This document shows positions 1 to 6,443 of a DNA stretch of 8,814 nucleotides, piece by piece. The DNA is from Nitrospira sp. UBA5698 (GTDB lineage: Bacteria > Nitrospirota > Nitrospiria > Nitrospirales > Nitrospiraceae). Both the position numbers and the translations under genes were made by a program. Below the pieces are notes generated by a model. It did not search any database. It had not been told where the DNA came from and worked only from the letters and a program-made list of their open reading frames with translations. The stretch covers positions 2,118-10,931 of the forward strand of contig DIHK01000068.1 of assembly GCA_002420115.1 (NCBI GenBank), in the 5' to 3' direction. The stretch's first letter is position 1, and every line of letters starts with the position of its first letter.

Positions 1-450
1 GGATACGGACAGAAAGCCTTGCTGGTGGCCTGGCAGCGCTTAGGGTATCCCGACGGGAAAACACTCGATCTCGGGTCCATGCCGGGGGCAACCGGTTCCG
101 GGGCATCCGGCCTCACCGATCTGGTCAATAATCACTATGTCAGGTTGTTTGGATCAGCTCTCTTGATGTCGGCGGTGACAGCCGGCGTCACGTTCAGCCA
201 ACAACAAGCGCAAGGGGCGGGCATTCCCGGTCAAGTCGGCATTCCCCAATACAATGCCGGGACGGCCATGAGCCAAGCCCTCGGCCAGCAATTGGGACAA
301 GTCACGGCGCAGCTCATCGCCAAGAATCTGAGCATCGCGCCCGAACTGACCATTCGTCCCGGGTATCGGTTCAATGTTGTGGTCGTGAAAGACCTCGTGT
401 TGCCGAAACCGTACCAAGAGTTCGATTATGCAGGAAAGGAGACGCCATGA
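1..450 (+). CDS. trbI: TrbI/VirB10-type conjugal transfer protein, C-terminal part (5' truncated by window)
   Basis: The reading frame is open from base 1, so only the last 149 residues are visible. They match the conserved VirB10/TrbI beta-barrel end: V-A-W-Q-R, YPDG, the MPG motif, G-x-SGL-x-D-x-VNNHY near residues 34-45, a hydrophobic stretch RLFGSALLMSAV, and a final strand IRPGYRFNVVVVKDLVLP. In this family TrbI bridges inner and outer membranes as the scaffold of the type IV secretion core, and the helical hydrophobic segment here corresponds to the part that lines the outer-membrane pore. Between these lies a Gln/Gly-rich stretch (residues about 70-100). The stop overlaps the start of the next gene as ATGA, which argues for coupled translation within the trb operon. 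Confidence 0.95.
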   Translation, partial: GYGQKALLVAWQRLGYPDGKTLDLGSMPGATGSGASGLTDLVNNHYVRLFGSALLMSAVTAGVTFSQQQAQGAGIPGQVGIPQYNAGTAMSQALGQQLGQVTAQLIAKNLSIAPELTIRPGYRFNVVVVKDLVLPKPYQEFDYAGKETP

Positions 451-1211
451 CGAACATGAGATCTTGTTTTGCAGCCCTCGTCTTGTCGATCGTGTTGCTG
501 GCTTCCGGGACATCTAGTTATGGCAGCGGCATTCCGACGTTCGACGGCGCGGTGCTGGCCCCGTCCGTGACGGGGGCGATCTCGAACATGGCCCAACAAC
601 TGAAGCAAATCGAGCAATATCGGCTGCAGCTGCAGCAATATGTGAACATGCTGCAAAACACGATGAACCCCGGCTTGTTTATCTGGGACAACGCGCAGGA
701 CACAATGAACGATCTGCGCTACATGATCGATACCGTGTCCTTCTACCGACAGCTGTATGGGACGGTGGCCGGTTTTACCGGCAACTTCCACGACATGGCG
801 TGGTATCGCAATGCCCAGTGCTTCAAAGAGCCGGGCTGCTCCCCGAGTCAATGGGGCCTGATCTTGGAGAACGAGGTCATCGGGGCCCAATCGCAAAAGA
901 AATCGATTGAGGCCCTGTTCCGGGGATTGGAACGCCAGTACGAGACGCTGAATGGCGATGCGCGACGGTTGAAGCGGCTCCAACTGGCCGCGCAAACATC
1001 AAATGGACAGCTGGAAGGGATTCAGCACGCCAATATGCTGGCAAGTGCGGAAGCGAATCAATTGCTGCAGATTCGGGCCGCGCTCTTGGCGCAACAGAAC
1101 ATGGACGCGACCCGCCAACAAGCCCAGGCGGATCGGGAGGCCATGCAGATGGCCGCGGACCGGAATGCTCGTCAGGGCACGTTCCAACCAAGTCCCCGGC
1201 GTGCGTGGTGA
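447..1211 (+). CDS. trbJ: P-type conjugative transfer protein TrbJ (VirB5-like)
   Basis: This 254-residue protein begins with an export signal (hydrophobic residues 8-20, small residues to about 26), so the mature protein should be periplasmic. It continues with the TrbJ signature IPTFDGA, then a Gln-rich coiled-coil segment around residues 49-72 (QQLKQIEQYRLQLQQY), NMLQN and WDNAQDTMNDL. Two cysteines at about 125 and 131 could form a disulfide. The C-terminal third is again helical and Gln/Ala-rich. TrbJ is the P-type counterpart of VirB5, thought to act at the pilus tip or in assembly. The start at 447 is preferred to the ATG at 456 because AAAGGAG lies at 435-441, five bases upstream, and because it gives an ATGA overlap with trbI. 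Length fits the family. Confidence 0.93.
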   Translation: MTNMRSCFAALVLSIVLLASGTSSYGSGIPTFDGAVLAPSVTGAISNMAQQLKQIEQYRLQLQQYVNMLQNTMNPGLFIWDNAQDTMNDLRYMIDTVSFYRQLYGTVAGFTGNFHDMAWYRNAQCFKEPGCSPSQWGLILENEVIGAQSQKKSIEALFRGLERQYETLNGDARRLKRLQLAAQTSNGQLEGIQHANMLASAEANQLLQIRAALLAQQNMDATRQQAQADREAMQMAADRNARQGTFQPSPRRAW

Positions 1212-1217
1212 CTCCAA

Positions 1218-1230
1218 ACGACAGCGTCGT
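1218..1230. promoter_or_regulatory. Small perfect hairpin in the trbJ-trbK gap
   Basis: ACGAC-AGC-GTCGT has five-base arms and a three-base loop, seven bases after the trbJ stop. This is the only sizeable intercistronic gap in the visible operon (57 bases). It has no T-run, so it is more likely an RNA-processing or attenuating structure than a full terminator. Function is inferred only from position. Confidence 0.3.
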
Positions 1231-1268
1231 GCATGGGTTATCAGATTATTCAGTTATGAGAGGCATGT

Positions 1269-1541
1269 ATGATTTTAAGCACTTGCTTGCAACAACCAGC
1301 GATTATCGGCCGGAAGTTTCATCCTATCGTCCTCAGCCTGGTTTTGGGTGGAGTTCCTGGGATAGTTGGGTGCACGCAAGAAGCACTCGATCCCGTACAA
1401 ACGGTCGCGTGGTACAAGGCGCATGAAGCGGAACGAATCGCGATGGCGACAAAGTGCCATAACAATCCTGGTCAATTGGAAAAGACACCGAATTGCATCA
1501 ATGCACAACAAGCGGTCGATGACATAGCCATGGGAAGATGA
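1269..1541 (+). CDS. trbK: EexN/TrbK-type entry-exclusion lipoprotein
   Basis: This is a 90-residue predicted lipoprotein. Residues 15-16 are basic (RK), followed by a hydrophobic core from 19 to 33 and the lipobox I-V-G-C with the acylated cysteine at 35. The mature part reads T-V-x-WYK-x-H-x-AER, then K-C-x-NNPG, then PNC-x-NA-x-x-A, a spacing typical of EexN-family exclusion lipoproteins as I remember them. Position between trbJ and trbL is where RP4 carries its exclusion lipoprotein trbK. Such proteins block redundant entry of the same element into a host that already holds it. GAGAGG at 1258-1263 is a usable ribosome binding site five bases before the ATG. The last codons overlap the trbL start as ATGA. 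Family is fairly sure; the trbK name rests on synteny. Confidence 0.78.
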   Translation: MILSTCLQQPAIIGRKFHPIVLSLVLGGVPGIVGCTQEALDPVQTVAWYKAHEAERIAMATKCHNNPGQLEKTPNCINAQQAVDDIAMGR

Positions 1542-2959
1542 AGACATTCCAAGCATCCTCGATAGACACCACTCGGCAGGCGACTGAGTGGGGCCAGTTG
1601 TCGTGTCTAACCCAACAGACGGTGATTGGCCTGTTGCTCGTCCTGTGGTGGTGGCCGGGTGAGGCCCAGGCCGCCATCAACTCTGCGGGTCTTCTCGATA
1701 CCGCCCTTCAAAATTTTCAGACGAGCGCGGCAGGCTGGGCAACCTACATTACCGCGCGAGCCTCTTGGCTCTTTTGGACGCTCGCAACGATCTCCTTAGT
1801 GTGGACGATGGGGCAGTTGGCGCTGCGCCGTGCGGAGATTGGAGAGTTCTTAGGGGAGTTCATTTCCTTCACGTTAATGACGGGCTTTTATTGGTGGCTG
1901 CTGACGAATGGTCCGACCTTCGCGATGCAGATCATCAATTCGATGCGCCAACTCGCGGGGAATGCCAGCGGGTTGGGGCCGAGCGTCTATCCGTCTACGA
2001 TTATGGATATTGGATTCCAATTGCTCGATCAGGTCGTGATCCAATCATCGGTCTGGTCGCCGGTTGTGAGTGCATTTAATTTATTGCTGTGCGTCATCAT
2101 CCTCATTGTGGTGGCCCTCATCGCCATCAACATGTTGGTGCTGCTGGTGAGTGGATGGATCTTGGCCTTCGCCGGAATCTTCTTTCTGGGATTCGGCGGG
2201 TCCCGCTGGACCTCCGATATGGCGATTAACTACTACCGAACGGTCTTATCGCTCGGAGCACAACTGGCGGGGATGGTCTTGGTGGTAGGCATTGGTTCTT
2301 CGTTCATCAATCTGTATTACGTGAACATGAGCAGCCAAGTGAGTATGAAGGAAATGGCTGTGTTGATGGTTGCGGCGATTGTGCTGCTCGGGCTCGTGAA
2401 TAAGATCCCTCCATTACTCGGTGGTCTGGCGATGGGTGGCGGAGTCGGAGCGTTGGGGTCTGGCGTGTCGTTAGTCTCAGCTGTCGGCACCGCGGCGGCC
2501 ATGGCAGCGGGAGTTGGACTCGCGGCGAACATGGCGCGAATGGGGATGGCGGGTGGCGCGGCCGGGTCTCAAGCCCTGATGCAAGCCGTGTCGAACGGTA
2601 GCGGGAGTGCGCCTCCCCCAACACATATGATCACGGGCCCGAGTGGTGGCCCAAGTGGAAGTGGGCCGAGTGGAGGGGCCCCAAACAATGCTCCTCCAAA
2701 AGGGAGTCCAGCCGGGGCCATGCCATTAGCGGCAGCTATGGATGGCGTGAGCCCAGGCCCGCAATTTACCGGTCGCTCCTATCCCAGTGTCACTAAAAAC
2801 CATCCGGACACGTCAACGTCGTCATCGGAACCCACATTCGGCGGCGAGAGCTTATCGAAGGGCAAGACCGACAACACGGCGTTTGATCCGAAAGAAGAAA
2901 TTGCCGCGTTTCGTGATCGAAAAGAGCCGCCCACCGTGCCGAAAGGAGGAAAAGCATGA
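1538..2959 (+). CDS. trbL: P-type conjugative transfer protein TrbL (VirB6-like inner-membrane channel protein)
   Basis: This is a 473-residue polytopic membrane protein. A hydrophobic signal-like segment at residues 29-38 ends in GEAQAA, consistent with cleavage near 46. The TrbL/VirB6 core follows, with hydrophobic spans near 75-92, 107-123, 180-205, 206-220, 237-258 and 273-288. Conserved family wording is visible in FFLGFGGSRWTSDMAINYY (214-232) and in the motif NKIPPLLGG (288-296). Residues 296-350 are Gly/Ala/Met-rich. From about 355 to the end the protein is a hydrophilic, disordered-looking Pro/Gly/Ser tail that includes GPSGGPSGSGPSGG, a common feature of TrbL proteins. It forms part of the inner-membrane translocation path. 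Start overlaps trbK by ATGA with no strong independent ribosome binding site, suggesting coupled translation. Stop overlaps trbM. Confidence 0.93.
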   Translation: MKTFQASSIDTTRQATEWGQLSCLTQQTVIGLLLVLWWWPGEAQAAINSAGLLDTALQNFQTSAAGWATYITARASWLFWTLATISLVWTMGQLALRRAEIGEFLGEFISFTLMTGFYWWLLTNGPTFAMQIINSMRQLAGNASGLGPSVYPSTIMDIGFQLLDQVVIQSSVWSPVVSAFNLLLCVIILIVVALIAINMLVLLVSGWILAFAGIFFLGFGGSRWTSDMAINYYRTVLSLGAQLAGMVLVVGIGSSFINLYYVNMSSQVSMKEMAVLMVAAIVLLGLVNKIPPLLGGLAMGGGVGALGSGVSLVSAVGTAAAMAAGVGLAANMARMGMAGGAAGSQALMQAVSNGSGSAPPPTHMITGPSGGPSGSGPSGGAPNNAPPKGSPAGAMPLAAAMDGVSPGPQFTGRSYPSVTKNHPDTSTSSSEPTFGGESLSKGKTDNTAFDPKEEIAAFRDRKEPPTVPKGGKA

Positions 2960-3300
2960 CCATCCAGTCCACACGCGTATTTGTATTGGCGCTCAGTCTT
3001 TCGTCCCTCTGTCTCAGTACCTCACCGGCCGAGGCGGAAGGTCCAAGTGCTCTCCCACCGACCACACCTAGCGTCCCAACGTCACCAGCGGTAACCCCTG
3101 TGCTCTCTGGGATGAGCCTGTCCAGTGGAGCCTTGTCGCTCCTCACAGGTACAGCTCGTGACGCCTGCGAAGCCATGCTTTGTCTGTCCGCGATTGGGTC
3201 TGCTCCCGCCGAGTGCGCCTCGTCATTAGCCAAATACCATGCGGCGCAGATGTTTGGCGGCGGCCCCGCATTCTTAGCGGCCTGTCCGCTGGTGCGCTGA
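2956..3300 (+). CDS. trbM: TrbM/KikA-family conjugal transfer protein
   Basis: This 114-residue exported protein has a signal peptide at residues 1-27 (hydrophobic 8-20, cleavage expected after AEA). A Pro/Thr/Ser-rich linker runs to about 49, followed by the compact TrbM domain. The diagnostic wording is L-x-GTARDACEAMLCLS (62-78) followed by P-A-EC-x-x-SL-x-x-YH (84-95), and a C-terminal F-L-x-x-CP (106-111). The four cysteines 71, 76, 87 and 110 match the family's conserved pattern and probably form disulfides in the periplasm. TrbM is needed for efficient mating-pair formation, but its molecular role is unclear. AAAGGAGG lies at 2942-2949, and the start overlaps the trbL stop as ATGA. The homologue remembered from RP4 is longer, so this may be a compact form. 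Confidence 0.9.
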   Translation: MTIQSTRVFVLALSLSSLCLSTSPAEAEGPSALPPTTPSVPTSPAVTPVLSGMSLSSGALSLLTGTARDACEAMLCLSAIGSAPAECASSLAKYHAAQMFGGGPAFLAACPLVR

Positions 3301-3308
3301 GGTCAGCA

Positions 3309-3770
3309 ATGATTGCTGCGGATCTGCCATCTCAGGACCAGGAACGGGTCGTCTGCTCGATCATGGCTGCGGTGAAGTATGAAGTTCCGGCCAACATCGT
3401 CCTCGCGGTTGCGGAGAAGGAAGGGGGCAAGCCGGGGCAATGGATAAGAAACACCAACGGCACCTATGATGTGGGCCCTATGCAGTTCAACACGTCCTAT
3501 CTGCACCACTTGAAGCCGTACGGCATTACGGCTGCGGATGTTGAGCAAGCAGGCTGCTATCCCTATGACTTAGCGGCGTGGCGGTTACGGCAACACATCC
3601 TCAATGATCAAGGGGATCTCTGGACGCGCGTCGCCAATTACCATTCGCGCACCCCGACACGAAATGCCCGCTATCGATCCAGTGTGATGCGCAAAGCGGC
3701 GAAGTGGGCCGAGTGGATCTCCGCGAGATTTACGACCGTTCGGTTTGTCGATCATCTCAGCAAGAGATAG
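3309..3770 (+). CDS. trbN: TrbN-like lytic transglycosylase (VirB1 role)
   Basis: The protein has 153 residues and a lysozyme-like SLT domain. Residues 29-40 (NIVLAVAEKEGG) hold the likely catalytic glutamate, most probably Glu38. They are followed by the family pattern NTNGTYDVGPMQFN at 48-61, where G-P-M-Q-x-N lines the glycan cleft. A helix with AAWRL lies near 105-110, and ANYHS-x-T-x-x-x-N-x-x-Y near 122-136. The enzyme cleaves peptidoglycan locally so that the transfer apparatus can span the wall. The ATG at 3309 is chosen because TGAGGT at 3298-3303 is well placed and the SLT domain starts at once. The frame is open farther upstream to about 3180 but only through trbM. Oddly, no signal peptide is visible from either start, whereas VirB1-type enzymes act in the periplasm. 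Last gene of the visible operon. Confidence 0.88.
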   Translation: MIAADLPSQDQERVVCSIMAAVKYEVPANIVLAVAEKEGGKPGQWIRNTNGTYDVGPMQFNTSYLHHLKPYGITAADVEQAGCYPYDLAAWRLRQHILNDQGDLWTRVANYHSRTPTRNARYRSSVMRKAAKWAEWISARFTTVRFVDHLSKR

Positions 3771-3774
3771 GGGC

Positions 3775-3792
3775 ATGATCGCTCCCGATCAT
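3775..3792. terminator. Hairpin after trbN, possible weak terminator
   Basis: ATGATCG-CTCC-CGATCAT is a perfect seven-base stem with a four-base loop, starting four bases after the trbN stop. There is no T-run on the + strand, so an intrinsic terminator is not proven. Its place at the end of the operon, facing the convergent radC-like gene, makes an end-of-transcript structure plausible. Confidence 0.4.
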
Positions 3793-3902
3793 CCTCCCTG
3801 AATGATGACGACGACAGGATGGTGCGAGCCGCCTTGTATCCGAAAAATCCTTCCTCGTTGAGAGGCAACGCGATGGCTCGCTCCATTCGCTCTATGAATT
3901 TC

Positions 3903-3919
3903 TGTCATCGATTATGACA
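3903..3919. promoter_or_regulatory. Inverted repeat across the radC-like stop codon
   Basis: TGTCAT-CGATT-ATGACA has six-base arms and a five-base loop, and it overlaps the stop codon of the - strand gene (3912-3914). It may help end or stabilise transcripts from that gene. It is short enough that chance is possible. Confidence 0.25.
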
Positions 3920-4364
3920 AGCACCCGTTGTCGGCGAAGCTGTAATGGCCGGATTCGCCGATGATGACGTGGTCCAGCATCCTGATGCCGAGGATGTCGG
4001 CGGCCTGTTTCAGGCGGGTCGTGAGCTGCCGGTCCTCGCTGCTGGGCGTAGGATCCCCTGAGGGGTGGTTGTGCGCGCAGATGAAGCCGGCGGCATTCAT
4101 GAGGATGAGAGGCTTGCACACCTCGCGCGGGTGAACGATGGCCAGGGTGAGTGAGCCGATCGAGACGGTATTCATGCCGATGACGGCATTCTTCGCGTCC
4201 AACCCGATGACGATGAAATGCTCCCGGTCGAGATCCTGAAGCATGGGCCGCAGGAGCCGGTCGGCGTCCGCCGAGGATGAAAGCTTTTGCTCTGTGTAGG
4301 TTCCGCGCGTTTCGCGGACGAGCGAGATCCTGAAGCGGGGAATATATGTTGTCCGGTGTTGCAT
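3912..4364 (-). CDS. radC: Stand-alone RadC-like JAB/JAMM-domain protein
   Basis: This 150-residue protein consists of the JAB domain of the RadC/UPF0758 family without the N-terminal helix-hairpin-helix part of chromosomal RadC. The metal-binding JAMM signature is complete: Glu49 in REHF, His98 and His100 in AHNHPSG, Ser108 and Asp111 in SSED. The fold should therefore be a zinc-dependent peptidase-like one. The cellular role of RadC proteins is unsettled despite the name, and short versions are common on plasmids and integrative elements near anti-restriction or transfer genes. The ATG at 4364 is preferred over upstream ATGs because AAAGGAGA sits about seven bases before it and homology begins there. 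An upstream start would add 20 unconvincing residues lying inside the hairpin leader. It converges on trbN. Confidence 0.9.
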   Translation of the reverse strand: MQHRTTYIPRFRISLVRETRGTYTEQKLSSSADADRLLRPMLQDLDREHFIVIGLDAKNAVIGMNTVSIGSLTLAIVHPREVCKPLILMNAAGFICAHNHPSGDPTPSSEDRQLTTRLKQAADILGIRMLDHVIIGESGHYSFADNGCLS

Positions 4365-4382
4365 CTTTCTCTCCTTTTTGAA

Positions 4383-4425
4383 GGTGGTGTTGCTCTGTCG
4401 CGGAGAGTTCAAGAGCAACATCACC
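4383..4425. promoter_or_regulatory. Long hairpin in the leader of the radC-like gene
   Basis: GGTGGTGTTGCTCT (4383-4396) pairs with AGAGCAACATCACC (4412-4425) at 13 of 14 positions around a 15-base loop. It lies immediately upstream (on the - strand) of the AAAGGAGA ribosome binding site at about 4370-4377. As RNA the single mismatch can be a wobble pair on one strand. It could be an operator or an RNA structure that controls ribosome access; no run of T follows, so it is not an obvious terminator. Confidence 0.5.
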
Positions 4426-4456
4426 CCAGAGGAAAAAGGAGAGGAGAAGGCGGGCG

Positions 4457-4834
4457 TTGCCGGCGGGACACGACGCGGTGGGCGTGACTGAGCGTTTCAC
4501 CAGAAGGCATGACCAGTGCGGTCGCGCCGGGGCGGGTTACGTCCGCCGGTGCAAAACCGGAAACATGATCGATTGCCGGACGGGACGAGCGTCATCCAAC
4601 GTCAAGATCTACGCACCTGAGCTTCATGAAGCATGCATCCTCGGCACGCTGCTTCGCGGCGGGTACCGCCCATTCGAGACAATCTTCCTTGGAGGTATGG
4701 CCGAAGCGGGAGCCGGGTGGCGGTGGAGCGTCACGGGACCAGCAGGCAGAGACGGCTTTCGAGACAATGCTGCGTGGACGGGCGGCCTGAAAGGCCGCGG
4801 CAGTCGCAGCCTGAAACAGTGGAGGATGACATGA
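4457..4834 (+). CDS. Doubtful hypothetical ORF, coupled to the next
   Basis: This is a 125-codon frame from a TTG preceded by a purine-rich GGAGAAGG (4443-4450); an internal ATG at 4566 would give about 89 residues. I recognise no family. The first 35 residues are Arg- and Cys-rich and look like non-coding translation. Residues about 48-90 (VKIYAPELHEACILGTLL and onward) are more protein-like. The stop overlaps the ATG of the following short frame as ATGA, which is the main argument for reality. Against it are the poor start, the high Gly/Arg content and a GC-rich hairpin inside it. It is divergent from the radC-like gene and would need its own promoter, which I cannot see. Confidence 0.22.
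   Translation: MPAGHDAVGVTERFTRRHDQCGRAGAGYVRRCKTGNMIDCRTGRASSNVKIYAPELHEACILGTLLRGGYRPFETIFLGGMAEAGAGWRWSVTGPAGRDGFRDNAAWTGGLKGRGSRSLKQWRMT
4782..4798. repeat. GC-rich perfect hairpin GCGGCC-TGAAA-GGCCGC
   Basis: Six-base arms surround a five-base loop, about 30 bases before the start of the short ORF at 4831. No T-run follows. It may be RNA structure in the leader of that ORF. It is the strongest local fold in an otherwise feature-poor stretch. Confidence 0.3.
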
Positions 4835-4965
4835 AACGGATGTCAGTTTTGAACTGGAGCGTCGCAGCGAGAAAGAACGTTGCGTCCTGTTTCAAACCGT
4901 GTCGTAGACTCTTATCCGGACGAAAGGAGGGAGCCTGCCCGCCAGAATGCCCTGGGGACGCGTGA
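4831..4965 (+). CDS. Possible short Cys-containing ORF (44 residues)
   Basis: An ATG preceded by GGAGG (4821-4825) at a five-base spacing opens a 44-codon frame. Its first 32 residues are basic (MKRMSVLNWSVAARK, then CFKPCRRLLSGRK) and it ends CPPECPGDA. Four cysteines occur as C-x3-C and C-x3-C pairs. No family is recognised. The good ribosome binding site and the ATGA overlap with the preceding frame favour translation. Short length and the absence of any neighbour of known function keep confidence low. Confidence 0.28.
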   Translation: MKRMSVLNWSVAARKNVASCFKPCRRLLSGRKEGACPPECPGDA

Positions 4966-5048
4966 AAACATCAGCCGGGTACGCGTCCGCCAGACTTGAC
5001 CGTTGACCACCGATGAAGCGGCTCCGGCACAACCCGGAACGGCTTCCG

Positions 5049-5249
5049 TTATGCCATCCCCAGGCATCTGAGGATTTTCAGGGCGGATTCCAACGTGATG
5101 GTCGTCCGTTGCTGCTCGAAGTCGTTGACGGTCGGCCCGCTGACGCCGGCAAGCACGGCCAGCTTCTTCTGGCTGAGTTTCTGTTCCTTGCGACGCTTTA
5201 CCGCTTCTTCGACAAGGTCTTGCCAATCAAGGCGAAGGTTCCGTTCCAT
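5049..5249 (-). CDS. hipB: HipB-like XRE-family antitoxin and repressor
   Basis: This 66-residue protein is almost entirely one XRE/Cro helix-turn-helix domain: RRKEQKLSQKKLAVLAGVSG at about 19-38, then PTVNDFEQQ (39-47), then a helix ITLESALKILRCLGM. This is the HipB layout, in which the protein neutralises HipA and represses the operon as a dimer on palindromic operators. It starts inside the 3' end of hipA with a 52-base overlap, so translation probably depends on ribosomes leaving hipA. Only a weak purine stretch precedes the ATG. The usual order is antitoxin first; here the toxin is first. The protein stops soon after the last HTH helix and lacks the C-terminal tail of E. coli HipB. Confidence 0.87.
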   Translation of the reverse strand: MERNLRLDWQDLVEEAVKRRKEQKLSQKKLAVLAGVSGPTVNDFEQQRTTITLESALKILRCLGMA

Positions 5250-6403
5250 CGCTTTTCCATATGGGTGAGAATTTCATCCTTTAATGACGGGCTCCCGATC
5301 CTGCCTTTCATCAAGGCTTCGCGGGCGGCGTGCCGACGCTTCTCGAGCTGGTCTGCGGCCATCGCGATGGCCTCCGCCGACAATCCGAATTCCTGCCCCA
5401 GCTTGATCAGTGTCTGCGGCTTCAGGTTCCCCAATGGAATGTTGTCGGCTCCGCCGATCGAGAGGGCGATGGTTTTGTACCCGTATAAAGATGCGGATAC
5501 GGCGTCGTAAGCAGGTGATAACCGCATGCCGGCATCCGTATGGACCATGGCAAAGTTCTTCAGATGCATGTCGGTATTGCCGAGCAGGAGTCCGGCCAGA
5601 ATCCGCAGGTAGAGCCTATAGATTTCAGCGGGTAGGCAACCTGGTGTCTCGCGGATAAAATCCGCCATGCGTTTGTGGCTTCCGCCATATTTGGCGTCGG
5701 AAGGGTAACCCAGCAGCTGGTTAAACTCCTCGAAATGGATCCGTTGCCCGTCCGCCGTCCGGTCAAAACGCGTGATGATGAGCGCCTGATCGGTCAAGCC
5801 CTCTATTGTTCCCATGTGCAGATCAACAATCCTATCGTCGGGTAGCAGCGTCTTGAGCGTCATGGTCGTCAGGAATTCATTCGTTGTCAGATTCTCATGA
5901 CGCGGCGATGGAAACTTTCCGATATGCGTGCTCAATTCGCGCGCGCGCGCCGGACGGAATGTTCCATCCTGCTCGATCAGGGCCAGCTTGGGCTGGATAC
6001 CCGAGAGCGAGGCCCGCCCGGCCATGACCGCCATGTCCATAGGATTGTCGGGTTTGATGATGCCGCGCTCCTGCGGTTCCGGATCGATCACGGAGACGGC
6101 GCCCGCGCAGTCCTGACCGAAGGCCAGCAGCAGTTCGAAGCGCGAGGCCCGGCGCTTGGCCAGCAGACGCGTCTGTGCTTCTTCCAGCCAGCCTTCGGCG
6201 ACCAGATTGTCAAAGAATGGCGGCAGGCCGGACTCAGAGAGGAATGGCGCTGCCTGAAGAGGAAGGGTATGGGCTATGGACGGCTGACCTGATGACAGGT
6301 AGCTGTCATGGTAGGTAAAGGACGTCCGGTCCCCCGGTTCCTGGCGCAGGGTGCCGGCGAAGTGATCCTTATAATAGATATGTCCCCACAGTAAGTGAGC
6401 CAT
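5198..6403 (-). CDS. hipA: HipA-type serine/threonine kinase toxin
   Basis: This 401-residue HipA is full length. The N-terminal subdomain (1-75) carries G-x-L-x-Q and PPFFDNLVAEGWLEE. The kinase loop SLSGIQPKLAL (132-142) holds Ser132, at the place of the autophosphorylated Ser150 of E. coli HipA. Lys163 in THIGKFPS is the likely ATP lysine, GNTDMHLKN (275-283) the catalytic loop with Asp278 and Asn283, and SPAYD (296-300) the metal-binding aspartate. HipA kinases phosphorylate a translation factor, classically glutamyl-tRNA synthetase, causing growth arrest and persistence; the substrate here is unknown. All key residues are present, so it should be active. The start at 6403 is the first possible one after an in-frame TGA. 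No Shine-Dalgarno is seen there, because a palindrome occupies the site. hipB follows with overlap. Confidence 0.95.
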   Translation of the reverse strand: MAHLLWGHIYYKDHFAGTLRQEPGDRTSFTYHDSYLSSGQPSIAHTLPLQAAPFLSESGLPPFFDNLVAEGWLEEAQTRLLAKRRASRFELLLAFGQDCAGAVSVIDPEPQERGIIKPDNPMDMAVMAGRASLSGIQPKLALIEQDGTFRPARARELSTHIGKFPSPRHENLTTNEFLTTMTLKTLLPDDRIVDLHMGTIEGLTDQALIITRFDRTADGQRIHFEEFNQLLGYPSDAKYGGSHKRMADFIRETPGCLPAEIYRLYLRILAGLLLGNTDMHLKNFAMVHTDAGMRLSPAYDAVSASLYGYKTIALSIGGADNIPLGNLKPQTLIKLGQEFGLSAEAIAMAADQLEKRRHAAREALMKGRIGSPSLKDEILTHMEKRWNGTFALIGKTLSKKR

Positions 6404-6423
6404 GGTAAAGCATACTTTACCAT
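6402..6423. promoter_or_regulatory. Operator-like palindrome O1 abutting the hipA start
   Basis: ATGGTAAAG-CATA-CTTTACCAT is a perfect inverted repeat with nine-base arms. It overlaps the hipA start codon (6401-6403, read on the - strand) and fills the position of its ribosome binding site. HipB proteins bind palindromes in their own promoter, so this is the natural candidate site for autoregulation. It could also form an RNA hairpin that hides the hipA start. Confidence 0.7.
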
Positions 6424-6443
6424 ACGTGCCATAGATTCAAAAG

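Noticed and set aside
426..995. Long open frame on the - strand opposite trbJ
   Set aside because: It lies wholly antisense to a well-supported trbJ, has Arg/Gln/Leu-rich shadow composition and no ribosome binding site or family resemblance.
3180..3308. Upstream extension of trbN from a TTG at 3180
   Set aside because: The added 43 residues overlap trbM, show no signal peptide or homology, and the ATG at 3309 has a good ribosome binding site.
3892..4500. Longer - strand frame overlapping the radC-like gene
   Set aside because: The JAMM signature is in the other frame; this one is an Arg/His/Pro-rich shadow.
5013..5510. + strand frame opposite hipB and the end of hipA
   Set aside because: It is antisense to two recognised genes and has no family resemblance or ribosome binding site.
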